A stretch of 64,000 nt of DNA. Origin: Rhizobium herbae. GTDB lineage: Bacteria > Pseudomonadota > Alphaproteobacteria > Rhizobiales > Rhizobiaceae. The stretch spans positions 1-64,000 of the forward strand of contig NZ_JAEUAO010000001.1 of the NCBI RefSeq assembly GCF_019511375.1. Direction: 5' to 3'. Position numbers and translations under genes: made by a program. Numbering within the stretch: position 1 is the stretch's first letter; every line of letters starts with the position of its first letter. This document shows, in pieces, positions 20,373 to 29,338 of the stretch. The notes below the pieces were generated by a model. The model did no database searches, was not told the origin of the DNA, and was given only the letters and a program-made list of their open reading frames with translations.

Positions 20373-21364
20373 CAGTCTTCGTCTTCCTCGGCGCTTTCGA
20401 GATCGAAAGCGAACAAGTTCCAGGTCTGCATCATGTGCTGCGGCATCGGTGCGCTGACTCTCAGCCGGCCGCCGTCCGGGTGCGGAATGTCGATGTGGCG
20501 CGCATGCAGGTGCAGGCGGTTCTGCACGCCGCCCGGAAAATTCCAGTTGATGTCCGCCTCGAAATATTTCGGATCGCCCAGGATCGGATGGCCGATGTGG
20601 GCGGCGTGTACGCGCAGCTGATGTGTACGCCCGGTATAGGGCTCCATCTCGAGCCAGGCGAAGTTCTGGCCGGCCTGTTCGACGATGCGGTAGTAAGAAA
20701 CGGCGTGGTCGGCGCCCTCCTCGCCGTGCTTGGCAATACGCATCCGGTCTCCGTCCGGCGTCTGTTCCTTGACGAGCCAGGTGGAGATCTTGTCTTCGCG
20801 CTTGCGCGGCACGCCCTTCACCAGCGCCCAATACGTCTTCTTGGTATCGCGCTCGCGGAACGCTGCCGTCAGCTTCTGTGCCGCGCCGCGGGTGCGGGCG
20901 ATCACCAGTACGCCGGACGTATCGCGGTCGAGCCGATGCACGAGGCGCGGTTTCTCGCCCTTGGGACTGGTCCAGGCTTCCAGCATCTCGTCAATATGGC
21001 GGTTGACGCCGGAGCCGCCCTGGACGGCGATGCCCGGCGGCTTGTTGAGAACGATCACCTTGGCATCTTCATGCAGCAGCATACGCGACAGGAGTTCGTG
21101 ATCGGAGGCATGGCGCAGGTCACGGCCGGCGATCGGCCCAGTCTTGGTCTTGGCATCCACATCCATCGGCGGGACGCGGATGACCTGGCCCGGCTGGATC
21201 CGCGTATCCGACTTGACGCGGCCGCCATCGACGCGGACCTGGCCGGAGCGCAGAAGCTTCTGCAGGGGACCGAAACCAAGGCCGGGATAATGGACCTTGA
21301 ACCAGCGGTCGAGCCGCATGCCAGCTTCGTCGGATTCCACTTGTCTGTGTTCAATGCCCGCCAT
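20372..21364 (-). CDS. RluA/RluC-family pseudouridine synthase
   Basis: Converts uridines in 23S rRNA or tRNA to pseudouridine. From the ATG at 21364 it has 330 residues. An S4 RNA-binding domain is at the N-terminus (MRLDRWFKVHYPG, then KLLRSGQVRVDGGRV). The catalytic domain carries LVHRLDRDTSGVLVIART with the catalytic Asp. The C-terminal TGRTHQLRVHAAHIGHPILG is conserved. An in-frame upstream start would add 25 unconserved residues. RluC is the nearest match, but RluD or RluA-like targets are possible. Confidence 0.93.
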   Translation of the reverse strand: MAGIEHRQVESDEAGMRLDRWFKVHYPGLGFGPLQKLLRSGQVRVDGGRVKSDTRIQPGQVIRVPPMDVDAKTKTGPIAGRDLRHASDHELLSRMLLHEDAKVIVLNKPPGIAVQGGSGVNRHIDEMLEAWTSPKGEKPRLVHRLDRDTSGVLVIARTRGAAQKLTAAFRERDTKKTYWALVKGVPRKREDKISTWLVKEQTPDGDRMRIAKHGEEGADHAVSYYRIVEQAGQNFAWLEMEPYTGRTHQLRVHAAHIGHPILGDPKYFEADINWNFPGGVQNRLHLHARHIDIPHPDGGRLRVSAPMPQHMMQTWNLFAFDLESAEEDED

Positions 21365-21498
21365 GATCGTGTTCTTACCTGCATCCAATTGCGATCGCGC
21401 CTGCCTCGACAAGGGTGCCGACCGGAAATCCGTGCGCAAACTGATATGACAGAGCAGGCCGGTCCATTGTGGACGCGCGGCGCTCTGAGACGGACGCT

Positions 21499-21888
21499 TT
21501 AGACCATTGCGCGCATAAGGGCCAGCCCGGCAAACACGGCGATTACCGAAAGAAGCACGCTGGCGCCGACATAAATGGCTGCTGTGACCGGCTCGCCGCG
21601 TTCGAGGAGGCCGATGGCGTCAAGCGAGAAGGCCGAGAAGGTCGTATAGCCGCCGAGAATGCCGGTGATCATGAAAACCCGCATCTCCGCCGATGCGCCG
21701 AATTTTCGTGCGATCACTTCCGCCAGAAAGCCGATCAGGAAGGATCCCGTAACATTGACCGCAAGCGTCCCCCAAGGAAAGGCCGGTCCGAAATTGCGCA
21801 GTGCCCAGAGCCCGACAAGGTAGCGGAGCACGGAACCGAAAGCGCCACCGGCGGCAACGAGGAGGATATGTGTCATGGAAAAGGCCAT
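21499..21888 (-). CDS. crcB: Fluoride channel CrcB/Fluc
   Basis: A small membrane protein (129 residues, or 125 from the second Met) that dimerises to form a fluoride-specific channel. The signatures GGAFGSVLRYLVG, the Asn in TLAVNVTGSFLIGF, and GILGGYTTFSAFSLD (sodium and fluoride sites) are all present. Four membrane helices are visible. I looked for a fluoride riboswitch upstream on the minus strand and saw none. Confidence 0.95.
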   Translation of the reverse strand: MAFSMTHILLVAAGGAFGSVLRYLVGLWALRNFGPAFPWGTLAVNVTGSFLIGFLAEVIARKFGASAEMRVFMITGILGGYTTFSAFSLDAIGLLERGEPVTAAIYVGASVLLSVIAVFAGLALMRAMV

Positions 21889-22062
21889 AGCCGAAACCGG
21901 CCGGACAGGGAAGGCGTAGTCTCGCCGGATGCGCTCTCAGCAGGAGCGGAAGCCGATTTCGGACCGGCCTGTCCCGCTTTGAGACGGCCGCGCAAAACCA
22001 TTCCTTAACACGCAAGACCTAATATAACGGCTTCCGATGCAGAGCTTTTCAACGAGAACCGA

Positions 22063-22374
22063 ATGACGAAACTGAAGTTCAGCTTCACGCACTACGACCT
22101 CAAGCAGCAACGCGCCGGGGTGACGATAGAGATCACGCTGACGGCCGTGGCCAATGTCCGGCTGATGACGGACAACAATTTCGCCCTCTACAAGCAGGCC
22201 ATGAAGCATCAGTTCGTCGGCGGCGTGGCGCGCAAGTCGCCCATCCGGCTGACCATCCCGCAATCCGGCCACTGGCACGTCGTCGTCGACATGGAAGGCC
22301 ATCACGGCCAGAGCGAATCGAGCATACGGGTCGTCGAGACCGCCACTGCGCCCCGTTTCCAATCCGCATCCTGA
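22063..22374 (+). CDS. DUF1883 domain protein
   Basis: A 103-residue soluble protein that is nearly all one DUF1883 domain: KFSFTHYDLKQQRAGVTIEI at the start, then NVRLMTDNNFALYK, and the central GHWHVVVDMEGHHG. In other proteins this domain accompanies TIR domains, but none is present here. The function is unknown. It stands alone between crcB (divergent) and fghA (convergent). Confidence 0.8.
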   Translation: MTKLKFSFTHYDLKQQRAGVTIEITLTAVANVRLMTDNNFALYKQAMKHQFVGGVARKSPIRLTIPQSGHWHVVVDMEGHHGQSESSIRVVETATAPRFQSAS

Positions 22375-22426
22375 AGAAGAACCGCGCCGTGGTGCACGAC
22401 GCTGTTCCGACGTCTCCGACCGAAGT

Positions 22427-23260
22427 TCAGCCCAGCCGCTCGGCGTGCCATTTCAGGTGATCGTCCATGAAGGACGAAATGAAATAGTAGGAATGGTCGT
22501 AGCGTTCATGCATCCGCAGCGTCAGGTCTATGCCGGTGCCCTTGACCGCTTCCTCGAACAGCCAGGGACGCAAGCCGCTTTCGAGGAAATTGTCGGCCTT
22601 GCCCTGGTCGATCAGGAATTCCGGAAACCGGGCGCCGTCCTTCACCAGCGCGCAGGCGTCATATTGCCGCCAGGCGGCCTTGTCGGCGCCAAGGTATTTT
22701 TCAAAGGCGCCGACTGACCAGTCAGCCGTTGAGGGCGCGACGATCGGCGCGAAGGCCGAGCAGCTCTTGAAGCGTTCGGGGTTCTTCAGCGCGATGGTCA
22801 TGGCGCCATGGCCGCCCATCGAATGCCCGAAGATGCCCTGGCGGCTCATGTCGACGCGAAAATGCTGGCCGACGAAGGCGGGCAGCTCCTGCGTGACGTA
22901 GGTGTACATCTGGTAGTTTTCGGCCCAGGGCGCCTCGGTCGCATCGAGATAGAAGCCGGCACCCTTGCCCATCTGCCAGTTGGTCAGCTCGTCGGGAACA
23001 TCGTTGCCGCGCGGGCTGGTATCGGGGCAGACGATGATCAGGCCAAGTTGGGCGGCCATGCGGCGATACTCGCCTTTTTCCATGACGTTCGCATGGGTGC
23101 AGGTCAGGCCGGAGAGATACCAGAGAACCGGGCAGGGGGCTGAGATCGCCTGCGGCGGAACATAGACCGCGAAAGTCATTTCGGTCTTGCAGGCCTGCGA
23201 ATCGTGCGAAAAGACGCCCTGCATGCCACCGAAGGCGGTGTTCTGGGAAAGGACTTTCAA
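22427..23260 (-). CDS. fghA: S-formylglutathione hydrolase
   Basis: Hydrolyses S-formylglutathione to formate and glutathione, the second step of glutathione-dependent formaldehyde oxidation. It is an esterase D-type alpha/beta hydrolase of 277 residues with nucleophile GHSMGGHGAM, an oxyanion loop in YLSGLTCTHANVMEKG, and the catalytic His in YDHSYYFISSF. I chose a TTG start because AAAGGAG lies eight bases upstream and KVLSQNTAFGG is the family N-terminus. An ATG at 23293 overlapping the DUF1345 stop (ATGA) is the alternative. Confidence 0.93.
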   Translation of the reverse strand: MKVLSQNTAFGGMQGVFSHDSQACKTEMTFAVYVPPQAISAPCPVLWYLSGLTCTHANVMEKGEYRRMAAQLGLIIVCPDTSPRGNDVPDELTNWQMGKGAGFYLDATEAPWAENYQMYTYVTQELPAFVGQHFRVDMSRQGIFGHSMGGHGAMTIALKNPERFKSCSAFAPIVAPSTADWSVGAFEKYLGADKAAWRQYDACALVKDGARFPEFLIDQGKADNFLESGLRPWLFEEAVKGTGIDLTLRMHERYDHSYYFISSFMDDHLKWHAERLG

Positions 23261-23289
23261 GCTGTGCTCCTTTGAAGCTGAATAGCGCG

Positions 23290-23937
23290 TCATGCCAGCG
23301 ACACGGCCGCATTGACCGCAGCCGCCACCAGCACCGTATTGAAGAAAAAGGATACGACCGCGTGCAGGAGATTGATCTTTCGCATGGCGGTCGAGGTGAC
23401 GGCAACATCCGAAGTTTGTGCCGTCATGCCGATGACGAAAGCGAAGTAAAGGAAATCGTAGCCCCCCGGCTCCGTCGTGCCCGGGAACTCGAGGCTGTGG
23501 CCGTCGCCCTGGTTGTCCCCCATTTCCGGGCTCCAATAGCGGTGGGCGTAGTGCATCGCCGCCATCGTATGGATGGTCAACCAGCCGAGCACGACCGATG
23601 CAAAGGCGATGGTGAGCTCGATCACTGTCTCCTCGGCATTGAGCGCCTGGAACAGGGAGCCAATGGAAACGCCGACGGCGATGAGCGTGACCGCAAGAAT
23701 GACGATCGCGGGTTCGTCGGTGCCGGCAGCGTTGCGCTTCAGATAGTTGCCCGTCAATTTCGGCAGACGATATGCGATGAAAGCGAGATATGCGGCAAAG
23801 AACACGACCGCCGACAGTCCGACCGCGAGTTCGGGCGCCACAAACAGACAAACAACAGCGGTGAGGACGGCGCAAATGCCACCGGTATAAAAGGGGGCAT
23901 GGCGGCGATGGGCGATCTTTCTGTCTGCCTTGCTCAT
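23290..23937 (-). CDS. DUF1345 membrane protein
   Basis: A 215-residue inner-membrane protein of the DUF1345 family with about five hydrophobic helices. The conserved MHYAHRYWS motif and the FLYFAFVIGMTAQTSDVAV segment are clear. The function is unknown. It lies between yaiI and fghA on the same strand, and its stop overlaps an alternative fghA start, so all may be cotranscribed. The start at 23937 gives a charged N-terminus (MSKADRKIAHRRH). Confidence 0.88.
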   Translation of the reverse strand: MSKADRKIAHRRHAPFYTGGICAVLTAVVCLFVAPELAVGLSAVVFFAAYLAFIAYRLPKLTGNYLKRNAAGTDEPAIVILAVTLIAVGVSIGSLFQALNAEETVIELTIAFASVVLGWLTIHTMAAMHYAHRYWSPEMGDNQGDGHSLEFPGTTEPGGYDFLYFAFVIGMTAQTSDVAVTSTAMRKINLLHAVVSFFFNTVLVAAAVNAAVSLA

Positions 23938-23963
23938 GAACGCTCCCGGCGCTTTCTGTATCA

Positions 23964-24440
23964 CTAGCGCTGTTTGGCGCGGCGGCAAAGCCGATCGAGC
24001 GTTTCGAGAAAAGCGGAACGATCGCGCGGCGAGAAGGCGGCGTTGTAGCCCTTGCTTTCGCCGGTTTCGCGCAGGTGAGCGCTGAGATCGCGCATCGCGG
24101 TCGCCATGCCGATGTTGGCCTTGTCGAAGATGCGTCCCGTTGGCCCGGTCACCTGCGCACCGGCGGCAACACAGCGGCCGGCCAGGGGAACGTCAGCCGT
24201 GACGACGATGTCGCCTTGGCCGGCTCGCTCCGCTATCCAGTTGTCGGCCGCATCGAAGCCGGCCGAGACGATGACATTGCGCACCATCGGGTCGCGGGAC
24301 GGCCGCAGACCGGAATTGGCGACCAGCACGACCGGCAGGCCGTGGCGCTCGGCGACCTTGAGGATTTCAGGCTTTACCGGGCAGGCGTCGGCATCGACAT
24401 AGATGGTGCTGGGGTGGGGTGTTTCTTCCGACATAGCCAC
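23964..24440 (-). CDS. YaiI/YqxD-family protein (DUF188, PIN-like)
   Basis: A 158-residue UPF0178 protein with the hallmark YVDADACPVKPEI near the N-terminus, NSGLRPSRDPMVRN, and TADVPLAGRCVAAGA. The acidic residues suggest a PIN-like nuclease fold, but the role is not established. The start could also be the second Met at 24434. It is between the formaldehyde genes adhI and fghA on the same strand. Confidence 0.9.
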   Translation of the reverse strand: MAMSEETPHPSTIYVDADACPVKPEILKVAERHGLPVVLVANSGLRPSRDPMVRNVIVSAGFDAADNWIAERAGQGDIVVTADVPLAGRCVAAGAQVTGPTGRIFDKANIGMATAMRDLSAHLRETGESKGYNAAFSPRDRSAFLETLDRLCRRAKQR

Positions 24441-24587
24441 TGTACTTCGTCTGCGACCGAATTTCCCGTCCGCTTCATCAGATTGCTGACCGCTGTCATG
24501 GCCGCAGCAGAAGCAGGCCGCATGCGGATGTTGCCGTTGTCAATAGGTCCGCGCCCCCTGAGCGGGACGCGGTACCCAGGCATAGCC

Positions 24588-25715
24588 TTAATAGATCACC
24601 ACGCTGCGAATGCTTTCGCCGGCATGCATCAGGTCGAAACCTTTGTTGATGTCCTCGAGCGGCATGGTGTGGGTGATCATCGGGTCGATCTGGATCTTGC
24701 CGTCCATGTACCACTCGACGATCTTCGGCACGTCGGTGCGGCCGCGGGCGCCGCCGAAAGCGGTACCCATCCAGTTGCGGCCGGTGACCAGCTGGAACGG
24801 GCGCGTCGAGATCTCCTGGCCGGCGCCGGCAACCCCAATGATCACCGACTTGCCCCAGCCGCGATGCGAGCTTTCCAGCGCCTGGCGCATCACCTTGGTG
24901 TTGCCGGTGCAGTCGAAGGTGTAGTCGGCGCCGCCGATCGTGTCGCCATGGCGCTTGGTCATGTTGACGAGGTAGGGCACGATGTCGTCGCCGACATCCT
25001 TCGGATTGACGAAATGCGTCATGCCGAACTTTTCGCCCCAGGCCTTGCGGTCGGGGTTGATGTCGACGCCGATGATCATGTCGGCACCGGCAAGACGCAG
25101 GCCCTGCAGCACGTTCAGCCCGATGCCGCCGAGGCCGAAGACGATCGCGGTCGAGCCGATCTCGACCTTGGCGGTGTTGATGACGGCGCCGATGCCGGTG
25201 GTGACGCCACAGCCGATGTAGCAGATCTTGTCGAACGGCGCGTCGGGATTGACTTTGGCAAGCGCGATCTCCGGCAGCACGGTGAAGTTGGCGAAGGTCG
25301 AGCAACCCATGTAATGGAAGATCTTGTCCTTGCCGATCGAGAAGCGCGAGGTGCCGTCCGGCATCAGGCCCTGGCCCTGGGTGGCTCGGATCGAGGTGCA
25401 CAGGTTAGTCTTGCGCGACAGGCACGAGTAGCATTCGCGGCATTCCGGCGTGTAGAGCGGAATGACATGGTCGCCCTTCTTCAGCGACGTGACGCCCGGT
25501 CCGACATCGACGACGATGCCGGCGCCCTCATGGCCGAGGATCGCCGGAAACAGGCCTTCCGGGTCGGCACCCGACAGCGTGAACTCGTCGGTGTGGCAGA
25601 TGCCGGTCGCCTTGACCTCGACCAGCACTTCGCCGGCGCGCGGGCCATCGAGCTGAACGGTCATGATTTCCAATGGCTTGCCGGCCTGAACGGCAACAGC
25701 GGCGCGTACGTCCAT
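24588..25715 (-). CDS. S-(hydroxymethyl)glutathione dehydrogenase / class III alcohol dehydrogenase
   Basis: Oxidises the formaldehyde-glutathione adduct to S-formylglutathione with NAD, and also reduces S-nitrosoglutathione in this family. It has 375 residues. Catalytic zinc ligands sit in GICHTDEF and GHEGAGIV, the structural zinc lobe is [15 protein letters not shown], and the Rossmann motif is [18 protein letters not shown] precedes the ATG at 25715. It works with fghA two genes downstream. Confidence 0.96.
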   Translation of the reverse strand: MDVRAAVAVQAGKPLEIMTVQLDGPRAGEVLVEVKATGICHTDEFTLSGADPEGLFPAILGHEGAGIVVDVGPGVTSLKKGDHVIPLYTPECRECYSCLSRKTNLCTSIRATQGQGLMPDGTSRFSIGKDKIFHYMGCSTFANFTVLPEIALAKVNPDAPFDKICYIGCGVTTGIGAVINTAKVEIGSTAIVFGLGGIGLNVLQGLRLAGADMIIGVDINPDRKAWGEKFGMTHFVNPKDVGDDIVPYLVNMTKRHGDTIGGADYTFDCTGNTKVMRQALESSHRGWGKSVIIGVAGAGQEISTRPFQLVTGRNWMGTAFGGARGRTDVPKIVEWYMDGKIQIDPMITHTMPLEDINKGFDLMHAGESIRSVVIY

Positions 25716-25802
25716 GGTTCTTCTCCCTGAATGATTTGGCGCCACAATCGCAGAGTGGCGTGCGGCGCTCAAGCCGCAATCGGCTATTTTAAGTCGTGAT
25801 TG

Positions 25803-26198
25803 TCATATGTCCTGTAGGACGCGGTTGATCTCCAGCTCGAGGGCAGAGATCGCTTTCCCAGTCTGCTCGTGCAGTTTCTTCACGTGCGCCAGCTGGTCGC
25901 GCAACTGGCCGGCAACGCTGTTGGAAAGATCGTCCTTCGGCGCCTCACCGATACCGGCGATCAGCCAGGCCGGGCTGACCCCCAGCACGCCCGCCAGCGT
26001 GAACAACCGGCTGGTGCGCGGTTCCGACCGGTCGCGCTCCCACGCGGAAATCGTGTCGCTGCGAACGCCCAGCCGGTCTGCCAGCTCCTGGACAGAGAGA
26101 TTCATCGCATCGCGCGCACGCCAGATGCGGCCGCCAAGCGTATCATTGTCGCTTGGGCGACGAATCATCTCTAGAAAGGTATCGGTTGATAAGCGCAT
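25803..26198 (-). CDS. XRE-family helix-turn-helix regulator
   Basis: A 131-residue DNA-binding protein. The HTH domain spans about residues 26-84: GRIWRARDAMNLSVQELAD, then LGVRSDTISAWERDRSEP. A C-terminal helical segment follows (DQLAHVKKLHEQTGKAISAL), probably for dimerisation. The start at 26198 has AAGGAGAG upstream. It is divergent from the DMT transporter, 168 bp away, and may regulate it or itself; no operator was identified. Confidence 0.9.
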   Translation of the reverse strand: MRLSTDTFLEMIRRPSDNDTLGGRIWRARDAMNLSVQELADRLGVRSDTISAWERDRSEPRTSRLFTLAGVLGVSPAWLIAGIGEAPKDDLSNSVAGQLRDQLAHVKKLHEQTGKAISALELEINRVLQDI

Positions 26199-26365
26199 CG
26201 GTCTCTCCTTTTGCCTTGCTGGCTTGGGTGGTCGAGTTCCGGGGCGGCCGCGAATGCGGTCGGATGGTTCACCCAGACAGTCTATACTGACCTCCACTCG
26301 ATCGGACACTTCAGCACGCCAAAAATACCGCCAAAAACGCCTTTCGTTTCGCCGGTCCGACAACA

Positions 26366-27334
26366 ATGAAATGGAACGACAGCTTGAGCACGCCATCGCG
26401 TATAACCCCCGCCACCACCGTCATGCAGGGCCTTGCGATCATGCTGTTTGCGATGATCATCCTGCCCTGCATGGATGCGATCGCCAAATACATGGCCGTC
26501 TATCAGGGCATGTCGCCAGGGCAGGTGACGTTTTACAGGTTCTTCTTCCAGCTCGTTTCTGTGCTGCCCCTCTTGCTGACCACGGGTGGCCTGCGGGCGC
26601 TGAAACCCAGGCGGCTGTGGTTCAATCTGCTGCGCGGCGTGCTGCTTGCCGGGGCGGCATTGTTGTTCTTCGTTTCGGTCAAATACATGCCGCTTGCCGA
26701 CGTCTTCGCCATCTATTTCGTCGAACCGTTCATGCTTACCTGCCTTTCGGCACTGATCCTGCGCGAAAAAGTCGGATGGCGGCGCTGGCTTGCCATCGTC
26801 ATCGGTTTCGGCGGCGCAATGATCGTCATCCAGCCGAGCTTCGAACTCTTCGGCTTGACGTCGCTGCTGCCGGTTTTCTGCGCTTTCCTGTTTGCCTGCT
26901 ATCTTCTGTTGAACCGGATTGTCGGCAGCGCCGACACGCCGCTGGCGATGCAGACGATCGCCGGGATCGGCGGCTCCCTGTTCATGATCGTGGTCATCGC
27001 CGTCGGCCACAGCGCGGGAGCAGCGGATTTCGTGCCGTCGCTGCCGCATTCCCCGCTCGGCTGGGTTCTGGTCATCGCCCTCGGCACGATTTCCGGCTAC
27101 GGCCACCTCCTGGTCGTCAAGGCGTTTCAGGCCGCCCCGGTATCGCTTCTCGCTCCGTTCCACTATTTCGAGATCATCACCGGCACCGCCCTGGGATTCC
27201 TGATCTTCGGCGAATTTCCGACAGCGTCGAAATGGCTTGGCATCGTGATCATCGTCGGTTCCGGCCTTTTCATGATCTGGCGGGAGCGGCAGGCGGGGCT
27301 ACTGCATAATTCCCTGGAATCGGAAGCGGTTTGA
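26366..27334 (+). CDS. DMT-family (EamA) transporter
   Basis: A 322-residue inner-membrane transporter with ten predicted helices in two EamA repeats. Helix 1 is QGLAIMLFAMIILPCMDAIAKY; a conserved FYRFFFQL precedes helix 2, and the second repeat ends with FHYFEIITGTALGFLIFGEF. Proteins of this type export or import small metabolites; the substrate is unknown. It is divergent from an XRE regulator. Confidence 0.88.
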   Translation: MKWNDSLSTPSRITPATTVMQGLAIMLFAMIILPCMDAIAKYMAVYQGMSPGQVTFYRFFFQLVSVLPLLLTTGGLRALKPRRLWFNLLRGVLLAGAALLFFVSVKYMPLADVFAIYFVEPFMLTCLSALILREKVGWRRWLAIVIGFGGAMIVIQPSFELFGLTSLLPVFCAFLFACYLLLNRIVGSADTPLAMQTIAGIGGSLFMIVVIAVGHSAGAADFVPSLPHSPLGWVLVIALGTISGYGHLLVVKAFQAAPVSLLAPFHYFEIITGTALGFLIFGEFPTASKWLGIVIIVGSGLFMIWRERQAGLLHNSLESEAV

Positions 27335-27491
27335 GAAACAGGCCGCGGCGCTGCAATGGCAAAATTTGAATGAATCGCGCAGGCGTTTGGCGCAGGAGCA
27401 GCAGGCACTCGATCGGCTCGGCGTTCTGGCGGGTATGCCGGCGCGGGATGCGACAGCGGCATAGGCCATTCCTGCATCGCTATGCCATCAT

Positions 27492-28235
27492 CTATGCGAC
27501 GGACCGGCTGTTTTCCTGAGCGTCGTCGTCGATTGTCGGGCCGAAAATGGCCTCGAACGCCTGGCGCAGCCTGATGTCGACATCGGTCATCATCACCGGC
27601 AGGCCGAGGTCGACCAGGCTTGTCACGCCATAGCCGCGAATACCGCAGGGCACGATGCCGCCGAAATGATCGAGATCCGGATCGACATTCAGCGAAAGGC
27701 CGTGAAAGCTCACCCATTTGCGCAGGCGGATACCGATTGCGGCAATCTTGTCTTCCGCCATCGAGCCATCGGGCAGGGCCGGCCGTTCCGGCCGGCGCAC
27801 CCAGACGCCGACACGCTCTTCCCGGCGCTCGCCCTTCACGTTCATGCTGGCGAGCGTTTCGATGATCACGCCTTCGAGAGCAGCGACGAAGGCCCGGACG
27901 TCCTGCTTGCGCCGCTTGAGATCGAGCATGACGTAGACGACGCGCTGTCCCGGCCCGTGATAGGTGTATTCGCCGCCGCGGCCCGTCTGGTACACCGGAA
28001 ATCGGTCGGGCATGACGAGGTCCGATGCATCGGCGCTGGTGCCGGCGGTATAGAGCGGCGGATGCTCGACGAGCCATACGAGTTCGTCCGCTTCGCCGGC
28101 CGAGATTGCCGCTGCTTCGCGCTCCATCGTTTCGACAGCCTTGGCATAATCGACGAGCGAAGGCGCGATTCGCCAGCGCACCGGCGCTGATCCTTCGGCA
28201 GAGAAGAATGTCTTTTCAAGGCTTTCGCGTTGCAT
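27492..28235 (-). CDS. lipB: Octanoyl-[acyl-carrier-protein]-protein N-octanoyltransferase
   Basis: LipB moves octanoate from ACP to lipoyl domains, the first step in protein lipoylation. It has 247 residues. Signatures are [33 protein letters not shown], the catalytic Lys in [19 protein letters not shown], and the catalytic Cys in [14 protein letters not shown]. The start at 28235 is inferred from conservation. It is convergent with the DMT transporter. LipA is not in the window. Confidence 0.95.
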   Translation of the reverse strand: MQRESLEKTFFSAEGSAPVRWRIAPSLVDYAKAVETMEREAAAISAGEADELVWLVEHPPLYTAGTSADASDLVMPDRFPVYQTGRGGEYTYHGPGQRVVYVMLDLKRRKQDVRAFVAALEGVIIETLASMNVKGERREERVGVWVRRPERPALPDGSMAEDKIAAIGIRLRKWVSFHGLSLNVDPDLDHFGGIVPCGIRGYGVTSLVDLGLPVMMTDVDIRLRQAFEAIFGPTIDDDAQENSRSVA

Positions 28236-28432
28236 GGTCGCCGGCAGTCCTGTTTGTGCGTGGTTTCTAGATGGTACGCGAAGGGCCAAGAGTCCAGCGT
28301 TCTCAGGGGGCGCGAGAGCGGCTTGTTGAAATAGTTGCTGTTGCCGTCAACTTTCTGTCATCCTGCTCTTGTGCACCCCAAATGCTTTTGCTACATGCAC
28401 CCCCGCCGGAGCAATCGGGCACCTACCACGAT

Positions 28433-28517
28433 GCGGTCGTGGCGGAATTGGTAGACGCGCAGCGTTGAGGTCGCTGTGGGGCAACCCGTGGAAGTTCGAG
28501 TCTTCTCGACCGCACCA
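28433..28517 (+). tRNA. tRNA-Leu (anticodon GAG)
   Basis: An 85-nt cloverleaf with a 7-bp acceptor stem (GCGGTCG / CGACCGC). The anticodon arm CAGCG-TTGAGGT-CGCTG gives anticodon GAG, reading CTC/CTT leucine codons. A long variable arm (TGGGGCAACCCG) marks it as class II, and the T arm is GTTCGAGTC. The CCA end is encoded. A terminator follows. Confidence 0.95.
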
Positions 28518-28540
28518 TTGGCTTTCAAGCCAAGCAAAAG

Positions 28541-28564
28541 AGCCCGCTTCCAGCGGGTTTTTTT
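28541..28564 (+). terminator. Intrinsic terminator after tRNA-Leu
   Basis: A 5-bp GC stem (CCCGC-TTCCA-GCGGG), extended by two weak pairs, is followed by seven Ts. It lies 24 bp after the tRNA. Confidence 0.87.
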
Positions 28565-28580
28565 ATGTCCTGAACAGCGT

Positions 28581-29081
28581 TTAGCCAATCCTGCCGAGTT
28601 TTGCGAAACGCTTTGTCGCGCGCTCGCGCTTCAGCCGGGACAGCCGCTGCAGCCAGAAGATGCCGTCGAGCTGGTCGATCTCGTGCTGCAGGCAGATGGA
28701 TAGAAAACCATCGACTTCCGTCTCGACCACCTCGCCGGAAAGCGTCTGGTAGCGGAGGCGGATCAGGCGGGGACGAACGACGTCTTCGGTGATTCCCGGC
28801 ATGGAAACGCTGCCTTCGCTGTGCGAGACCGTGTCGCTGGACGACCAGACAAGTTCCGGATTGACGTAGATTTTAGGCCCCGATGCGGGGTCGAGTTCGA
28901 TGACGGTGATTCGCTGCAGGACGCCGATATGCGGCGCCGTGATGCCGACGCCCGGCGCTGCACGCATCGTTTCCAGGAGGTCGTCGGCAAGGGCGGCGAG
29001 ATCCTTGTCGAACCGTTCCACAGGAACTGCCGGCATGCTCAGCCGCGCATCGGGAAATCGCAGGATCGGTCGTATCGGCAA
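28581..29081 (-). CDS. Peptide deformylase-like protein with altered active site
   Basis: A 166-residue protein with the deformylase fold order, but all three catalytic motifs have changed. GxGLAAxQ is GVGITAPHIG (Gln to His), EGCLS is EGSVSMPG (metal-ligand Cys to Ser), and HExxH is HEIDQ (second ligand His to Gln, with Glu kept). Only one of the three usual metal ligands remains, so ordinary deformylase activity is unlikely. It probably has a different or regulatory role. It sits downstream of tRNA-Leu on the opposite strand. Confidence 0.88.
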   Translation of the reverse strand: MPIRPILRFPDARLSMPAVPVERFDKDLAALADDLLETMRAAPGVGITAPHIGVLQRITVIELDPASGPKIYVNPELVWSSSDTVSHSEGSVSMPGITEDVVRPRLIRLRYQTLSGEVVETEVDGFLSICLQHEIDQLDGIFWLQRLSRLKRERATKRFAKLGRIG

Positions 29082-29338
29082 GGTCGCCTCCGCGTTTTTT
29101 AGGCCGCCTCAGAGCTAAACAATTCTCATGATTTTGCAACAGCTTGGGTAAAAGTGATGGCGCGATCGGTCCGCGGGCGAATCGGATGGTGGACCTGGCC
29201 GGTGGGTTGGTTTAGCAGGGAAGGGCGGTTCCTCTCGCGGGGGGCTCCGCGACCATCGGCATATGACATGGCCTTCCTGCTCCCGCCGGTTCGTGTGCCG
29301 GCGTCTTGGATGGCTGCAATTCTTGCGAGGGCGGGCAC

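Noticed and set aside
21889-22010. Possible fluoride riboswitch before crcB
   Set aside because: The conserved fluoride aptamer core was not found on the minus strand.
27335-27491. Possible C-terminal coding relic ending in LGVLAGMPARDATAA
   Set aside because: The frame has no start and overlaps the DMT gene end out of frame; it may be a remnant, but evidence is too thin to call a pseudogene.
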